Notes under the pieces: generated by a model | Database searches by the model: none | Told to the model about the DNA's origin: nothing | What the model saw: only the letters and a program-made list of their open reading frames with translations | Made by a program: the position numbers and the translations under genes | Shown: positions 41,337 to 51,879 of the stretch, in pieces | How positions within the stretch are numbered: the first letter of the stretch is position 1 | Layout: the number at the start of each line of letters is the position of its first letter | Source of the DNA: UBA6522 sp965262365 | GTDB taxonomy: Bacteria; Pseudomonadota; Gammaproteobacteria; Steroidobacterales; Rariloculaceae | Assembly: GCA_965262365.1 (NCBI GenBank) | Contig: OZ253541.1 | Span: 5,518,001-5,582,000, forward strand | Reading direction: 5' to 3' | Length of the DNA: 64,000 nucleotides

Positions 41337-44300
41337 ATGCGTTCGATCGCGCCGGGTAAGCCGTCGGACCGCGGCGGGGAGAAGGGACTGGACAGGCTCG
41401 GAACCGAGGAGATCCGGCGGGCGATCGGCGAGCCATCCTTCTCGCGGGGGCAGTCGTATTACCGGCTGGGTGCGGTTCGCACGGTCGAATTCGTCCCGCC
41501 CGACTGGGTGCGGGCCCGGGTCCAGGGCACGGCGTCGGAGCCGTATGGGGTCTCCGCCACGCTCGTATACGGACCCGGCGGAACGCTTCGCTCGGTGAAG
41601 GGCGACTGCGCTTGCCCGATGCAATTCAACTGCAAGCACGTCGCCGCGGCGCTGCTGGCGGCGGGGGATCCGTCGACGCCCCGGTTCGGTGACCCGGAAG
41701 GCGCCGGCGCGGTGCCGACGGACAGGGAGATTCGCCTGTGGCTCGGCCGGCGGCCCGAGGGTCGCACGGAGCCGGCAGGGGGTCCCCCGCCCGGTCCCGC
41801 GAAACCCGGGCGAGAGCATCTGTTCTACGTCATCGGCCCCGATTGGCTTCGGGGCATGGGCATCACGCCCTACCGGGCGTACCTGAGGCAGGACGGCACG
41901 GTCGGCACGAACTTCCGGGAATTCTCCGACCGGCGCTCCACTTGGGCGCGGCGCAACCTGACGTTCAAGGACGCCGCGCTGCTGGGGCAGCTGGAATTCT
42001 TCGGCGACGGCGGATACGGGCCGGGCGGCGACTGGCCGGAGGGGCAGGAACTGATCGACCTGATCCGGTCGATCGTGGAGACGGGCCGGGCGCTTGAGGG
42101 GAGCGTCCACGGGCGCGCGCTGTCGTGGTCGGCACCGCGGCGGTGCGAGTTGAGGTGGGAGGTGGACGAGGGCGGCGAACAGCGCGCGGTGGCCCGGGAC
42201 GGCGCCGGATCGGCGCTGACGCTGCTGGCGTTTTCAACGCCGATCTACGTCGATCCGCAGACGGGCGAAACGGGCGTGGCCGAAACGGGGCTTGAGCCGG
42301 GCATGGCCGCGTGGCTGGCGCAGGCCCCGGCGGTGCCGCCCGGCGCGGTCGAGTCGGTGGCCTCGGCGCTGTCGGGAATCGCCGGGCACGGACCCGTGCC
42401 GCACCCGAAACGCGTGGAGGAGCGCACCGGCGTGCGGCCCGAGCCCGAGCTGACGCTGTACGGCTGCGAGCGGACCCCGCGCCGGCACGGGTACGGTGCC
42501 TACGGGGTCCACTTCGTGCCGCCCACCCCGGCGGTGTACCCGTGCGCGCGCCTTGAGATCGCCTACGAGGGCGCCGCGGAACGTGTGCGTCCCGGCAAGG
42601 GCGGCGAGCTGCTGGCCGCGGGCGGCAATCCCCCGGCCATCATTGCGCGCAGCCGCGCGCGGGAGTCGGCGCTGCGGCGCAAGCTGGTGCGGGCGGGCGA
42701 GCGCCACGGCGGGCGCGAGCCGTACGGGCTTGGCTTCCATACCGCGCCGCCGGAGGGGCTTTTGGAGGCCGACGTGGTGCTGCCGGCGTTCAAGGAGGGC
42801 GACGAGGCGGCGGCTGGCGCCGGCGTCGGGTTCGCCGCCCAGGCGGTGCCCGAACTGCGGAAAGAGGGCTGGCGGGTGCGGATCGAGGAGACCTGGCCGT
42901 TTCGCGTGTTCGACGGGCCGGTGTCGTTTGCCACGTCGCTTGAGCCGTCGGACGCGGACTGGTTCTCGCTGTGCCTGCGCCTTGAGGCGAACGGGGCGGA
43001 ATTCGACATCGCCCCGGTGGTGATGCAGCTGGTGGAATCGCTGCCGGTGGATGAACGGGGCCGGCTGGAGAAGGGTTTCGATGTCGAGCGCCACCTCGCC
43101 GGGCGGCTGTTTCACGCGGAGCTTGAGGACGGCACGTTCCTGGCGATCGACGCGTCGCGATTCGCGCGCTTCGCGGAAGCGTTCCTGGAGGCGCAGGGGC
43201 TGGTGGGGCTGCACCGGGCCGAGGCCGGGCGGCTGTTCGAGCTGGCCGAGGCGCTGGAGGGCTGCGGGGCGCCGTGGTCCGGAGGAAGGGAGCTGCTGGA
43301 ACTGGGGGCGCGCCTGAGTGCTCTGGCCGAGGCGCCGGACGTGGCGCAGCCGGCCGCCCTGCGCGGGGCACTGCGCGCCTACCAGCGCACCGGCTACGGT
43401 TGGCTGAAGGCGCTGTCCGAGTGCGGCTTCGGCGGCGTGCTGGCCGACGACATGGGGCTGGGCAAGACCGTGCAGACGCTCGCGCTGCTGGCGCACCGGC
43501 ACCTGGAACTCGGCGTGGAGCGCCCGAGCCTGCTGGTGGTGCCGACGAGCCTGGTGGGCAACTGGGGGCGCGAGGCCGAGCGCTTCGTGCCGGAACTGAA
43601 GCTCCTGGTTCTGCACGGCCCGGACAGGCGCCGGCGTTTCGGCGACATCCCCGATCACCATCTGATCGTGACGACCTACCCGCTGGTGTACCGCGATCAC
43701 GAGGCGTTGCTTGCGCACGAGTACGACACCGCGGTGCTGGACGAGGCGCAGGCGGTGAAGAACCCGGCCGCGGGCATATCGAAGCGCATCCGGGGCATTC
43801 GCGCCGGCCAGCGCCTGGCCTTGACCGGCACGCCGATGGAGAACAGCCTGCAGGAGTTGTGGTCGCTGTACGACTGGCTGATACCGGGGCTGCTCGGGAC
43901 GAGAAAAGCGTTCACGAAGAACTACCGCACCCCCATCGAGAAGCGCGGCGATGCGGCCCGGCAGCGGTTGCTGTCCACACGGATCAAGCCGTTCCTGATG
44001 CGGCGCACCAAGGACGAGGTGGCCGCGGAGCTGCCCGCCAAGACGGTGATCGACGAGCGGGTGCCGCTGGCGGGCGCTCAGGCGGCGCTCTACGAGAGCA
44101 TCCGCGCGGCCATGGACGAGAGGGTTCGCGAAGCGGTTGCGGCCCGGGGCCTGGCCGCTTCGCGCATCGCGATCCTGGACGCGCTGCTGAAGCTGCGCCA
44201 GGTCTGCTGCGACCCGGGTCTTGTGAAGCTCGATGCGGCGCGAAAGGTCAAGGCGAGCGCCAAGCGTGCACGGCTGCTCGAGTTGCTGGAGGCACTTGTC

Positions 44301-44783
44301 GCCGAAGGGCGCAGCGTTCTGGTGTTCTCCCAGTTCGTCACGATGCTGCGCCTGGTGGAGGCCGATGTCACGGCCCGCGGCTGGGGCTACGCGATGCTGC
44401 ACGGCGGCACCCGGGACCGCGACGAACAGGTGGCGCGATTCCAGTCCGGCGCCGTGCCGCTGTTCCTGATCAGCCTGAAGGCGGGCGGCACGGGGCTGAA
44501 CCTGACCGCGGCCGACACCGTCGTGGTGTACGACCCGTGGTGGAACCCGGCGGTGGAACGCCAGGCCATGGATCGGGCGCACCGCATCGGTCAGGACAAG
44601 CCGGTGTTCGTGCACCGGCTGATCGCGGACAACACCGTGGAGGCCGCCATCCAACGCATGCAGGTTAAAAAACAGGCGCTCGCCGACGCGCTGTTCGACG
44701 GCACGGGCAAAGGCCCTCTGGCGCTCGACGAAGCGGATCTCGATGCGCTGTTCGCCGCCTCGCCCGCCTCAACGCCGGGCTGA
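41337..44783 (+). CDS. SWIM zinc-finger SNF2-type DNA helicase/translocase
   Basis: 1148 residues from ATG 41337 (MRSIAPGKPS); a GTG 51 bp upstream is less likely. A SWIM motif (CACPMQFNCKHVAAALL) lies near 91-107, followed by a long family-specific middle region. The SNF2 motor has Walker A DDMGLGKTVQTLALL near 701, DEAQAVKNP near 801, LTGTPMENSLQELWSLYDWL, and motifs V/VI GGTGLNLTAADTVVVYDPWW, RAHRIGQDK near 1050-1080. Bacterial SWIM-SNF2 proteins are linked to transcription recycling or defence. A broken WYL regulator follows directly. Confidence 0.88.
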   Translation: MRSIAPGKPSDRGGEKGLDRLGTEEIRRAIGEPSFSRGQSYYRLGAVRTVEFVPPDWVRARVQGTASEPYGVSATLVYGPGGTLRSVKGDCACPMQFNCKHVAAALLAAGDPSTPRFGDPEGAGAVPTDREIRLWLGRRPEGRTEPAGGPPPGPAKPGREHLFYVIGPDWLRGMGITPYRAYLRQDGTVGTNFREFSDRRSTWARRNLTFKDAALLGQLEFFGDGGYGPGGDWPEGQELIDLIRSIVETGRALEGSVHGRALSWSAPRRCELRWEVDEGGEQRAVARDGAGSALTLLAFSTPIYVDPQTGETGVAETGLEPGMAAWLAQAPAVPPGAVESVASALSGIAGHGPVPHPKRVEERTGVRPEPELTLYGCERTPRRHGYGAYGVHFVPPTPAVYPCARLEIAYEGAAERVRPGKGGELLAAGGNPPAIIARSRARESALRRKLVRAGERHGGREPYGLGFHTAPPEGLLEADVVLPAFKEGDEAAAGAGVGFAAQAVPELRKEGWRVRIEETWPFRVFDGPVSFATSLEPSDADWFSLCLRLEANGAEFDIAPVVMQLVESLPVDERGRLEKGFDVERHLAGRLFHAELEDGTFLAIDASRFARFAEAFLEAQGLVGLHRAEAGRLFELAEALEGCGAPWSGGRELLELGARLSALAEAPDVAQPAALRGALRAYQRTGYGWLKALSECGFGGVLADDMGLGKTVQTLALLAHRHLELGVERPSLLVVPTSLVGNWGREAERFVPELKLLVLHGPDRRRRFGDIPDHHLIVTTYPLVYRDHEALLAHEYDTAVLDEAQAVKNPAAGISKRIRGIRAGQRLALTGTPMENSLQELWSLYDWLIPGLLGTRKAFTKNYRTPIEKRGDAARQRLLSTRIKPFLMRRTKDEVAAELPAKTVIDERVPLAGAQAALYESIRAAMDERVREAVAARGLAASRIAILDALLKLRQVCCDPGLVKLDAARKVKASAKRARLLELLEALVAEGRSVLVFSQFVTMLRLVEADVTARGWGYAMLHGGTRDRDEQVARFQSGAVPLFLISLKAGGTGLNLTAADTVVVYDPWWNPAVERQAMDRAHRIGQDKPVFVHRLIADNTVEAAIQRMQVKKQALADALFDGTGKGPLALDEADLDALFAASPASTPG

Positions 44784-44810
44784 ACGGGGGACTCGAGAAA
44801 GGGACTGCGC

Positions 44811-45695
44811 TCGCCGGCCGGGCGATTCGTGCAGCGACTTGGCGAACATCTGGCGCCTACCGGCGAATTGATGGAGTAGCTGGCGTGCTCGCGCTCGACC
44901 GTGCACCGAACGATCAGTCACATGCGGGGCTTCTTTGGCGCGCCGATTCTCAATACTCCTGGCCGAGGCTATTTCTACGACAAGGGAGCCCGGACGTTCG
45001 AATTGCCGGGGCTCTGGTTGCGGCGCGATGAACTGGAGGCGCCTCTCGTCATGGATCATCTGCTCAAGAGCGTGCAGCCCGGCATGCTGCGCCGGTACGT
45101 CGACCCTCTACGGTCGAGGTTGACTTAGATTCTGGATGCGGAAGTGTCCGGGCGGCAGCGGTTTCCCATGCACCGAGTGCGTATCTTGCGCGCCCATGCG
45201 CGATCCGTTTCCAAGGCGCGGTTTGTCCCGGCGGCAACCGCCCTGATCGGGCGGCAACAACTCTCGTTCATATACTCCGGCCTTGCCACAGGCACGGTGA
45301 CGCAACGCATTGTGTCGCCGCAGCGCCTGGTCTAATACCGCGACCAGTGGTATCTCGACTGCTGGGATGAATGCAAGGATGCCTTGCGCACGTTCTCCAT
45401 CGACCGAATGCAGGATATCGAAATCCTTGACGACGCTGCTCGCGGCGTCCCGGAATACGAACTGGATGCCGCCGTCACCGCGGGCTACGGTTTGTTTTCC
45501 GGTCCGGCGTGACACTGGGCGAGGCTGGTGCTCACCCCGGAGCGGGGTCGGTGGTTGGCCGACGAAATCTGGCATCACGTCCAGGCTGGACACCTTGAAT
45601 TAACGGTTCCATACGCGGACACTCGAGAATATCGGAAGTGGCAAGAAGCCGGGCCCCTATCGGAGCCCGGAGAGGCTTGTAAAGTGACGCGTTGA
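44811..45695 (+). pseudogene. HTH-WYL regulator broken by four in-frame stops
   Basis: A single frame reads through an HTH (CSRSTVHRTISHMRGFFGAP), LNTPGRGYFYDKGARTFELP, GLWLRRDELEAPL, and the WYL domain (LIGRQQLSFIYSG, RIVSPQRLV, YRDQWYLDCWDECKDALRTF, SIDRMQDIEIL), then a WCX-like tail. Stops: TAG 44877, TAG 45126, TAA 45333, TGA 45510; there are no frameshifts. WYL proteins repress defence operons, and this one lies just upstream of the CRISPR-Cas genes. It is probably dead. Confidence 0.85.
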
Positions 45696-46076
45696 GTCCC
45701 ACGATTCCTTCGCTTCAATGAGGTTCCAAATTCGAAAGCTTGGAGGGAGTAGCAAGACTGCATTGAACTCATATCAAGTGCGTTTATCATGCGCGTGCGC
45801 CCACAATACGCATCTAAGCAGTTGTACTCTGGATGGCCCTCGGTGACACGGAGACTATGTAGCCATGCCAAATTGCAGAATTGAGGCTTCAATTACACGC
45901 ACAGAGATCACCCGAACGGAGACGCGCTCGAATTCCCTAACTGCGTCATTCATTAATCCGTCGGCCAGTTCGCCGTCACCCTACGAAGCTCCAGCGTCGA
46001 CTTTTTCTAAGCCTTTCGAGAGATTGCCACCTGCTTCAAGATTGCCAAACATCACTCATCTTGATCGGAGATAGAT
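45696..46076. other. Upstream region of the cas operon
   Basis: 381 bp, lower in GC than its flanks and with no convincing gene. It must hold the cas promoter; a ribosome-binding site GGAG lies 7-10 nt before csb1. I could not single out reliable -35/-10 boxes. Confidence 0.45.
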
Positions 46077-47330
46077 ATGACTCAACTTAATTTTGAACGG
46101 CTACGCGAGGCCGTTGCGGGCGAGGCAGTGGCTGTGCGGTCCCGCGTTACTCTGCAGCCCGCCGGTGGCGAGGGCGACAAGGTATTCCCGCCGTCATACG
46201 CTGTGGATGGCCGTGCTGACCATAAGTACGCCGTAGAGGAGCGCCAGGTGGGCGGCAGCGATAGTGTATCCACGACGGTTCTGTTGGATTCTGTCGCATC
46301 ACAGGCGAACCGTGCGGAACTTGCATTGCTTGATGGCTGGGAGCGAGGCGAGCTGGCGTTTCCCGTGCCCTTCGTCGATTTCTCCGACGACGAAGGGGCG
46401 ACGGACTACGAGAAGCTGACGGTGCTCGAAGCGCCCCACCGGCTAGCTGATGCAATCTTCCGGGACAGCCTATTTGACGGAACCCTGTTTCGCCTCTCCG
46501 ATATGGGCCGCTCAATCACAGATGCCACCCCGCGCAACGCTACCGATTTATTTCGATTCTCTCCAACGTCATTGCTGTTCGGAATGTGGGATTCGACCGG
46601 CCCGAAAGGCGGGCTAGGGTCGAAGTTCCAACGCGCTTACGTCTCGGAAATCGTGGGCTTTGACGCTGAAGTAGGCAAGAAGGTCGGCAGCCGCATTGAT
46701 CCATTGCAGATCGAAAAGGTTGCTCCTGATGATCGTTTGTACAACAGCGCGGATCAGGATGAAGTCTGGACCGATAACGCCGAGAATGCCGAGAGAGACA
46801 GAAAGGGGAAGGCCGTCCTCGCCTCACGCGGCAGCGAAAGCGGTGATGCCGGGCAGCCCTCCAAGATTAACCACGGCAACATCGTTCCTTCAATTGACGC
46901 TCACGCAGGTGGGGTCACCATTTCGCACGCCCTGCAGACTACCGTAATCTCCTTTGCCGCGCTCCGCCGCCTGCGGTGCAAAGGCCATTCCCGCGAGGCG
47001 GAAACAGCCGTGCACGCGGCGGTCGCGGCCCTTGGCGTCGCCGCGATTGCCTATCAGTATGAGATGGACTTCGATCTCCGGTCCCGCTGTCTGCTGCTTC
47101 CGATGCATCCTCCCAAGCTTGAGTTGTTGCGCCGTGACGGTTCCGCTGGGGAGGTGGTGGAGGTGGATCGGGCGTCATCTGCGCGAATTGTCAGGGATGC
47201 GGCCAAGTACGCAATAGCGAGCGGGGTCGGATGGAAAACCGATGAAATTCGGCTCGTGCCCGCACCGAAGCTGCTGGAGTTGATTCGACGGAGCCGCAAG
47301 GTATCTGCAACCGAACCCGCGGCTGGGTGA
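46077..47330 (+). CDS. csb1: Csb1 (Cas7) backbone subunit, type I-G
   Basis: 417 residues. The family pattern is clear: TLQPAGGEGDKVFPPSYA near the start, LLDSVASQANRAELAL, PHRLADAIFRDS, FSPTSLLFGMWDSTGPKGGL, KFQRAYVSEIVG, KINHGNIVPSIDAHAGGV and FAALRRLRC. Csb1 (GSU0053-type) is the Cas7-like protein that coats crRNA in the type I-G (formerly I-U) effector. First gene of the effector operon, with csb2 starting 3 bases after its stop. Confidence 0.9.
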   Translation: MTQLNFERLREAVAGEAVAVRSRVTLQPAGGEGDKVFPPSYAVDGRADHKYAVEERQVGGSDSVSTTVLLDSVASQANRAELALLDGWERGELAFPVPFVDFSDDEGATDYEKLTVLEAPHRLADAIFRDSLFDGTLFRLSDMGRSITDATPRNATDLFRFSPTSLLFGMWDSTGPKGGLGSKFQRAYVSEIVGFDAEVGKKVGSRIDPLQIEKVAPDDRLYNSADQDEVWTDNAENAERDRKGKAVLASRGSESGDAGQPSKINHGNIVPSIDAHAGGVTISHALQTTVISFAALRRLRCKGHSREAETAVHAAVAALGVAAIAYQYEMDFDLRSRCLLLPMHPPKLELLRRDGSAGEVVEVDRASSARIVRDAAKYAIASGVGWKTDEIRLVPAPKLLELIRRSRKVSATEPAAG

Positions 47331-47333
47331 TCG

Positions 47334-49037
47334 ATGTCTTCCGACGATAGCCGCTTCGGTATCGAGGTGAACTTCCTGACCGGTAGGTTCGTGGCCACGT
47401 GCCACAACGATCGTCAACAGCCCGAGTGGCCGCCGCACCCAGCGCGTCTATTCTCGGCGCTCGTAGCGGCGTGGGCTGATGCGGACGAGCCGGACAGTGT
47501 GGAGCGTACCGCTTTGGAGTGGCTTGAATCGCAGGCACCGCCTGGGATTGCCGCGTCCGAGGCCATACCGAGCAGCGTTGTGTCGCACTTCGTACCGGTA
47601 AATGACGCCACGATTGTCTCCAGGAGTTGGTACGAGCGGAAAGCTCACGACGTTGCTGGATTGGCCGCCCGGCTTCACGCTGAACTTGCGGATTCCGGTG
47701 GCGAAGTTACGACGAGAGCGGCGCAAATTGAGTGCAAGCTGAACAACGCGAAAGATGTGGAGGCCCAAGTCGGGCGCCCCGGTAGGACGAATTCAGATTC
47801 TGCGGTAGCGATGATGCCGGATCGGCGCGGCAAGCAAGCGAGGTTCTATCCTTCCGTGACGCCCGACAACGCGCGGGTGAGTTTTCTTTGGGATGGCCCG
47901 GTTCCGGATGATGTGGCCAATCCCCTTGATCGGCTGCTCCGACGGGTCACTCGATTGGGTCATCCCTCATCGCTTGTATCGTGCCGATTGATCGAAGACG
48001 TGTCCGGCGCCACGTTCGAAGTTGGTGGCGGGAACCACAGCTTGCGTACTGTGCGGCGCGGCCAACTCGCTGAGCTTGAGCGCCAGTTCGTACGCCACGA
48101 GGGTTTCAAGCCCCGGTCGCTGCCCTATGTGGATGTTCGGTATCGTTCCGTCGCCAAAGCAGCTCCGCAATCGGAAGAAGGGCGCGAGCCGAATACCGCC
48201 GGCCAATGGATCACGTTCGAGTTTACGCCCGGCTCCCGGTCCTTCCTCGCAACGAGGGGAGTGGAAATCGCGAGAGCAATGCGCGCGGCCTTGTTCCACC
48301 ATGCCGACGACCCGATACCGGAAGAGATTAGTGGTCACTTGGCGGACGGCAAGCCGACAGCCGCGCCGCACGTGGCGTTCCTTCCTCTTCCCTTTGTGAG
48401 TTTCGAGCACGCCGACGGGCGGCTGATGGGAATGGCGGTGTCCGTGCCGAATGTTGTCAGCAATGACGCGCGCCGAGCGCTGTATCGGGCTATCGGCAAT
48501 TGGGAGAAGGCAGCCGAAAAAAACGGTAATGGCACTCTGAAGCTTACTCTGGGCGCACAAGGTGTGGTCAGCCTATACCGGCAACGTGGACCTGCCACAT
48601 TGATCTCCCTGCGCCCCAGTGTCTGGAACAGAGCCTCTAGTCTATGGATTTCCGCCACCCCGGTCGCGCTGCCCAGACATCCGGGGCGACTCAGCGGCGG
48701 CTCTGCCGCGGCGCGGGCCAAAGCGTGGGCCTTGGCCATGTCGTCGGTGGCGCTGGCCTGCAAGCACGTCGGGTTGCCCCAGCCCGTATCCATTGAGGTC
48801 TCTCTGAACCCGTTTCTCAAAGGTGCCAAGCCGACAGCCCGTTTCCCCGCATTTAATCAAAACGGACGGGGTGGCCGCCCTGTCCGGCGTCAATTGGTGC
48901 ATGCCTCGGTCAGGTTTGAACAACCTGTTTCGGGTCCATTGATTCTCGGCACCGGGCGGTTCCTCGGCCTGGGTCTGATGCGTTCGGCCCCTGGCGCCAA
49001 ACTTTCCGAGGTTGGAAAGGACGGACCTGATGAGTAG
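47334..49037 (+). CDS. csb2: Csb2 (Cas5-Cas6 fused) subunit, type I-G
   Basis: 567 residues. The N-terminus FGIEVNFLTGRFVATCHNDR, then WPPHPARLFSALVAAWAD, is diagnostic for Csb2 (GSU0054-type). The C-terminal half carries the Cas6-like region with ARFPAFNQNGRGGRPVRRQL and the terminal glycine-rich GTGRFLGLGLMR. Csb2 caps the crRNA 5' end and processes pre-crRNA, consistent with the absence of a separate cas6. It overlaps cas3 by 8 bases. Confidence 0.9.
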   Translation: MSSDDSRFGIEVNFLTGRFVATCHNDRQQPEWPPHPARLFSALVAAWADADEPDSVERTALEWLESQAPPGIAASEAIPSSVVSHFVPVNDATIVSRSWYERKAHDVAGLAARLHAELADSGGEVTTRAAQIECKLNNAKDVEAQVGRPGRTNSDSAVAMMPDRRGKQARFYPSVTPDNARVSFLWDGPVPDDVANPLDRLLRRVTRLGHPSSLVSCRLIEDVSGATFEVGGGNHSLRTVRRGQLAELERQFVRHEGFKPRSLPYVDVRYRSVAKAAPQSEEGREPNTAGQWITFEFTPGSRSFLATRGVEIARAMRAALFHHADDPIPEEISGHLADGKPTAAPHVAFLPLPFVSFEHADGRLMGMAVSVPNVVSNDARRALYRAIGNWEKAAEKNGNGTLKLTLGAQGVVSLYRQRGPATLISLRPSVWNRASSLWISATPVALPRHPGRLSGGSAAARAKAWALAMSSVALACKHVGLPQPVSIEVSLNPFLKGAKPTARFPAFNQNGRGGRPVRRQLVHASVRFEQPVSGPLILGTGRFLGLGLMRSAPGAKLSEVGKDGPDE

Positions 49038-51879
49038 CTCCGGTGTTGGCGAGAAGGCGGGTATCGAGCGACTCGTGACAGGCGAGTTGACCTCCAGGGA
49101 CTTCGCTACTTTCTTTAGAGACATACATGGTTACGAGCCGTTTCCGTGGCAGCAGCGATTGACGGAGCAAGTGCTCGATCGGCGTTCATGGCCGAAAGTC
49201 ATTGATCTGCCGACCGGTACCGGCAAGACTGCCATACTCGACACCGCGGTATTTGCCATGGCCGTACAATCTGAGACGTCTCCGCGGCGAGTCGTGTTCG
49301 TCATCGATCGTCGGATCGTCGTAGATCAGGTCTGCAAGCGAGCCCGGCAAATTCAGGAGCGCGTGGAAGCGGCTGATACGCTTGTCCTGGAACGCGTACG
49401 GAATCGATTGCGAAATTTGAGCGACGGCGAGCCCTTGGGCGTCGCCGCGCTGCGTGGAGGGATTCCCATCGACGGCGACTGGATGCGCCGCCCGGATCAG
49501 CCATGGGTAGTGGTCTCGACGGTGGACCAATTCGGCTCGCGCCTCTTGTTCCGAGGCTATGGCGTGAATCCAGGGATGTGGCCGATTCATGCGGGGCTTA
49601 CCGGTAACGACTGTCTCGTGATCCTCGATGAAGTACACTTGAGCGTGCCATTCGCGGAAACCCTCGCCCACGTGTCCACGCTGAACACCGGGGTGTTGCC
49701 TCGACGGTTCTCGATTGTCGAAATGTCGGCCACGCCGAGTGACGAGCAAGCGGAGCGTTTCACTCTGGACCCTGGGACCGACTTGAATGGATGTGCTGAA
49801 TTACGCCGCCGTGTGGAGGCCAGCAAACGGGCGGTGCTCAAGTCGGTGCGGAATGAGGAGGCCATCCCGGCTGCCGTGCTGAAGATCGTCGGGCCGATCC
49901 ATATAGCCATCGGCAAGCGCGAATCTCAAATTCGCGGTATCGGCGTAGTCGTAAATCGGGTACGCACGGCCCGGGAGACCCACAAAGCGCTCGGGAGCGC
50001 TGGGTATTCGACGCACCTGATTACAGGACGCATGCGACCTCTCGATCGGATCGATGTCTTAGATCGGATCGGTCCTGTTGTCGACCCGGACGGCAATAGG
50101 CACGGCGATCGACTCACCGTCGTAGTCGCAACCCAGGCCATTGAGGTCGGCGCAGACTTCAGCTTTGACGCGCTCGTCACCGAGTGCGCTCCAGTTGACA
50201 GCCTGCGACAGAGATTCGGTCGCCTTGATCGTCGCGGAACCGGTTCCAAGCGAACTGGCTGCCCAGCCCAAGCTTGGATTATCGGACCCACCACCGTTGT
50301 CCGTTCCAGGAAGCCGGACCCGATTTACGGTGAGTCGTCCAGAGTGGCATGGGAGGAACTCGAGCGTCGCTCCGAAGATGGGTGGTTGGATGTAGGGCCT
50401 TTGTCCCTGCGGGACTTCCCGAATAGCGCAGTGGCTCCGCGAACAAGCGCTCCGCTCCTCCTGAAATCGCATATGGACACGTGGGTACAAACCCGTCCCG
50501 AGCCTCTCGTGCAGCCTTCCATCGAGTGGTTTCTGCACGGTATGGACCAGAACCGCTCGGCGGATGTTTCAATCGTGTGGCGTTGGGACCGTTCGTCCGA
50601 AGGGTTGCGCGTGGTTCCTCTCCGACAGGCGGAATTTCTCCAGGTTCCCATTGCAGCGGTGAAATCATGGCTGGCAGGCGACTCGAAAGAAGTGGACGTC
50701 GCCGATGTCGGGCAGATTCACGAGTCAGAGGATTCTTATTCTCGGCCTGCGGTGCAAAACAGGCACTGGGTTCGCTGGGCCGGTTTCGGTGAAGGCGTTG
50801 ATGAGAATCTTGGGGTCGAGGACATCCGTCCCGGGGATGTGCTTGTCGTCGATCCGCAGCAAGGAGGGTTGAATGCGGGAACATGGGATCCGTCTTCCAC
50901 TGAGCCGGTAGAAGACTTGGGCGATGCGGCACAGATCGAGTATCGGCGGAGGGTGACATTGCGCCTCGACCCGAACCTCCCTTATGTGGACTCTCCGCCA
51001 ACCCCAGCTGACGAAGCTATGGCAACAGCCCCTATCTCCGAGCGCGTTGCCAATTGGCTCGAAGAGCGGGGTAACGAACCGAACCAACAACCCGGCTGGG
51101 TGCGGAAGGCAATTCGAAAGCTGGGCGGCAGTTTCGAGGTCATCGTGGTAGGGGGCGAACATGAGAACCCATCTGAGGGTTACTACGTTCTGACCGAGCG
51201 GCACCCGGTAACGAAGAAGTCGGTGGTGGAAGCTGAAATCATGGACGGCTCGGACGAAGCCGGCTCTTTTACGTCCACTGGCGTAACGTTGCGCCATCAT
51301 CTCGATGGGGTTGGGGAACGTGCGGGACGAATCGCCGAGCGGTTGGGATTGCCTTGTGGAATTGTGGCGGATCTGCGTTTTGCCGGCCGGCTTCACGATC
51401 TCGGCAAAGTGGATAGCCGCTTCCAGATGCAGTTGACAGGCGGTGACCCGGTGGAACTGGAAATGCGGCGTGGAGAGCCACTCGCCAAGTCATTGCCAGG
51501 TGCTCGCAGGATTCGGAGATACCCCAGGGGAATGCGGCACGAAGTGGCAAGCGTCGCCATGATCGAGTCGAACCGCGATGTTATTGGTCCCGCTCACGAC
51601 AAGGACCTCGTACTGCATCTGATCGGTACCCATCATGGATGGGGGCGTCCACTCCCGCCGATCATGGAAGATCCGGAACCGCAGGTACTCACATTCTCAG
51701 TGGACGGTCTCTTCATGGAGACCGGCTCCGATTTGACCGAAAGTTCCTTGGCCCTCGACATGGCCGATCGGTTTTGGCGTCTGGTGGAGCGTTACGGCCA
51801 CCATGGATTGGCTTGGCTGGAAACCATTCTGCGCTTGGCCGACCATCAAGAAAGCGCCGAGGAAGCGACTCGGAGATGA
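49030..51879 (+). CDS. cas3: Cas3 helicase-nuclease, type I-G
   Basis: 949 residues from ATG 49030. The helicase is first: Walker A DLPTGTGKTA, DEVHLSVPFAETL, SATPSDEQAERF and VATQAIEVGADFSFD, then LRQRFGRLDRRG. The HD nuclease is C-terminal: RFAGRLHDLGKVDSRFQ, GMRHEVASVAMIE, IGTHHGWGRP and ILRLADHQES. Helicase-then-HD order is the type I-G arrangement. All catalytic residues are visible. Its stop overlaps the csb3 start (ATGA). Confidence 0.93.
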   Translation: MSSSGVGEKAGIERLVTGELTSRDFATFFRDIHGYEPFPWQQRLTEQVLDRRSWPKVIDLPTGTGKTAILDTAVFAMAVQSETSPRRVVFVIDRRIVVDQVCKRARQIQERVEAADTLVLERVRNRLRNLSDGEPLGVAALRGGIPIDGDWMRRPDQPWVVVSTVDQFGSRLLFRGYGVNPGMWPIHAGLTGNDCLVILDEVHLSVPFAETLAHVSTLNTGVLPRRFSIVEMSATPSDEQAERFTLDPGTDLNGCAELRRRVEASKRAVLKSVRNEEAIPAAVLKIVGPIHIAIGKRESQIRGIGVVVNRVRTARETHKALGSAGYSTHLITGRMRPLDRIDVLDRIGPVVDPDGNRHGDRLTVVVATQAIEVGADFSFDALVTECAPVDSLRQRFGRLDRRGTGSKRTGCPAQAWIIGPTTVVRSRKPDPIYGESSRVAWEELERRSEDGWLDVGPLSLRDFPNSAVAPRTSAPLLLKSHMDTWVQTRPEPLVQPSIEWFLHGMDQNRSADVSIVWRWDRSSEGLRVVPLRQAEFLQVPIAAVKSWLAGDSKEVDVADVGQIHESEDSYSRPAVQNRHWVRWAGFGEGVDENLGVEDIRPGDVLVVDPQQGGLNAGTWDPSSTEPVEDLGDAAQIEYRRRVTLRLDPNLPYVDSPPTPADEAMATAPISERVANWLEERGNEPNQQPGWVRKAIRKLGGSFEVIVVGGEHENPSEGYYVLTERHPVTKKSVVEAEIMDGSDEAGSFTSTGVTLRHHLDGVGERAGRIAERLGLPCGIVADLRFAGRLHDLGKVDSRFQMQLTGGDPVELEMRRGEPLAKSLPGARRIRRYPRGMRHEVASVAMIESNRDVIGPAHDKDLVLHLIGTHHGWGRPLPPIMEDPEPQVLTFSVDGLFMETGSDLTESSLALDMADRFWRLVERYGHHGLAWLETILRLADHQESAEEATRR

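Noticed and set aside
42234..44654. An 806-codon open frame antisense to the SNF2 gene
   Set aside because: Composition is Arg/Gln/Ala-rich and it mirrors the codon bias of the clearly real helicase on the other strand.
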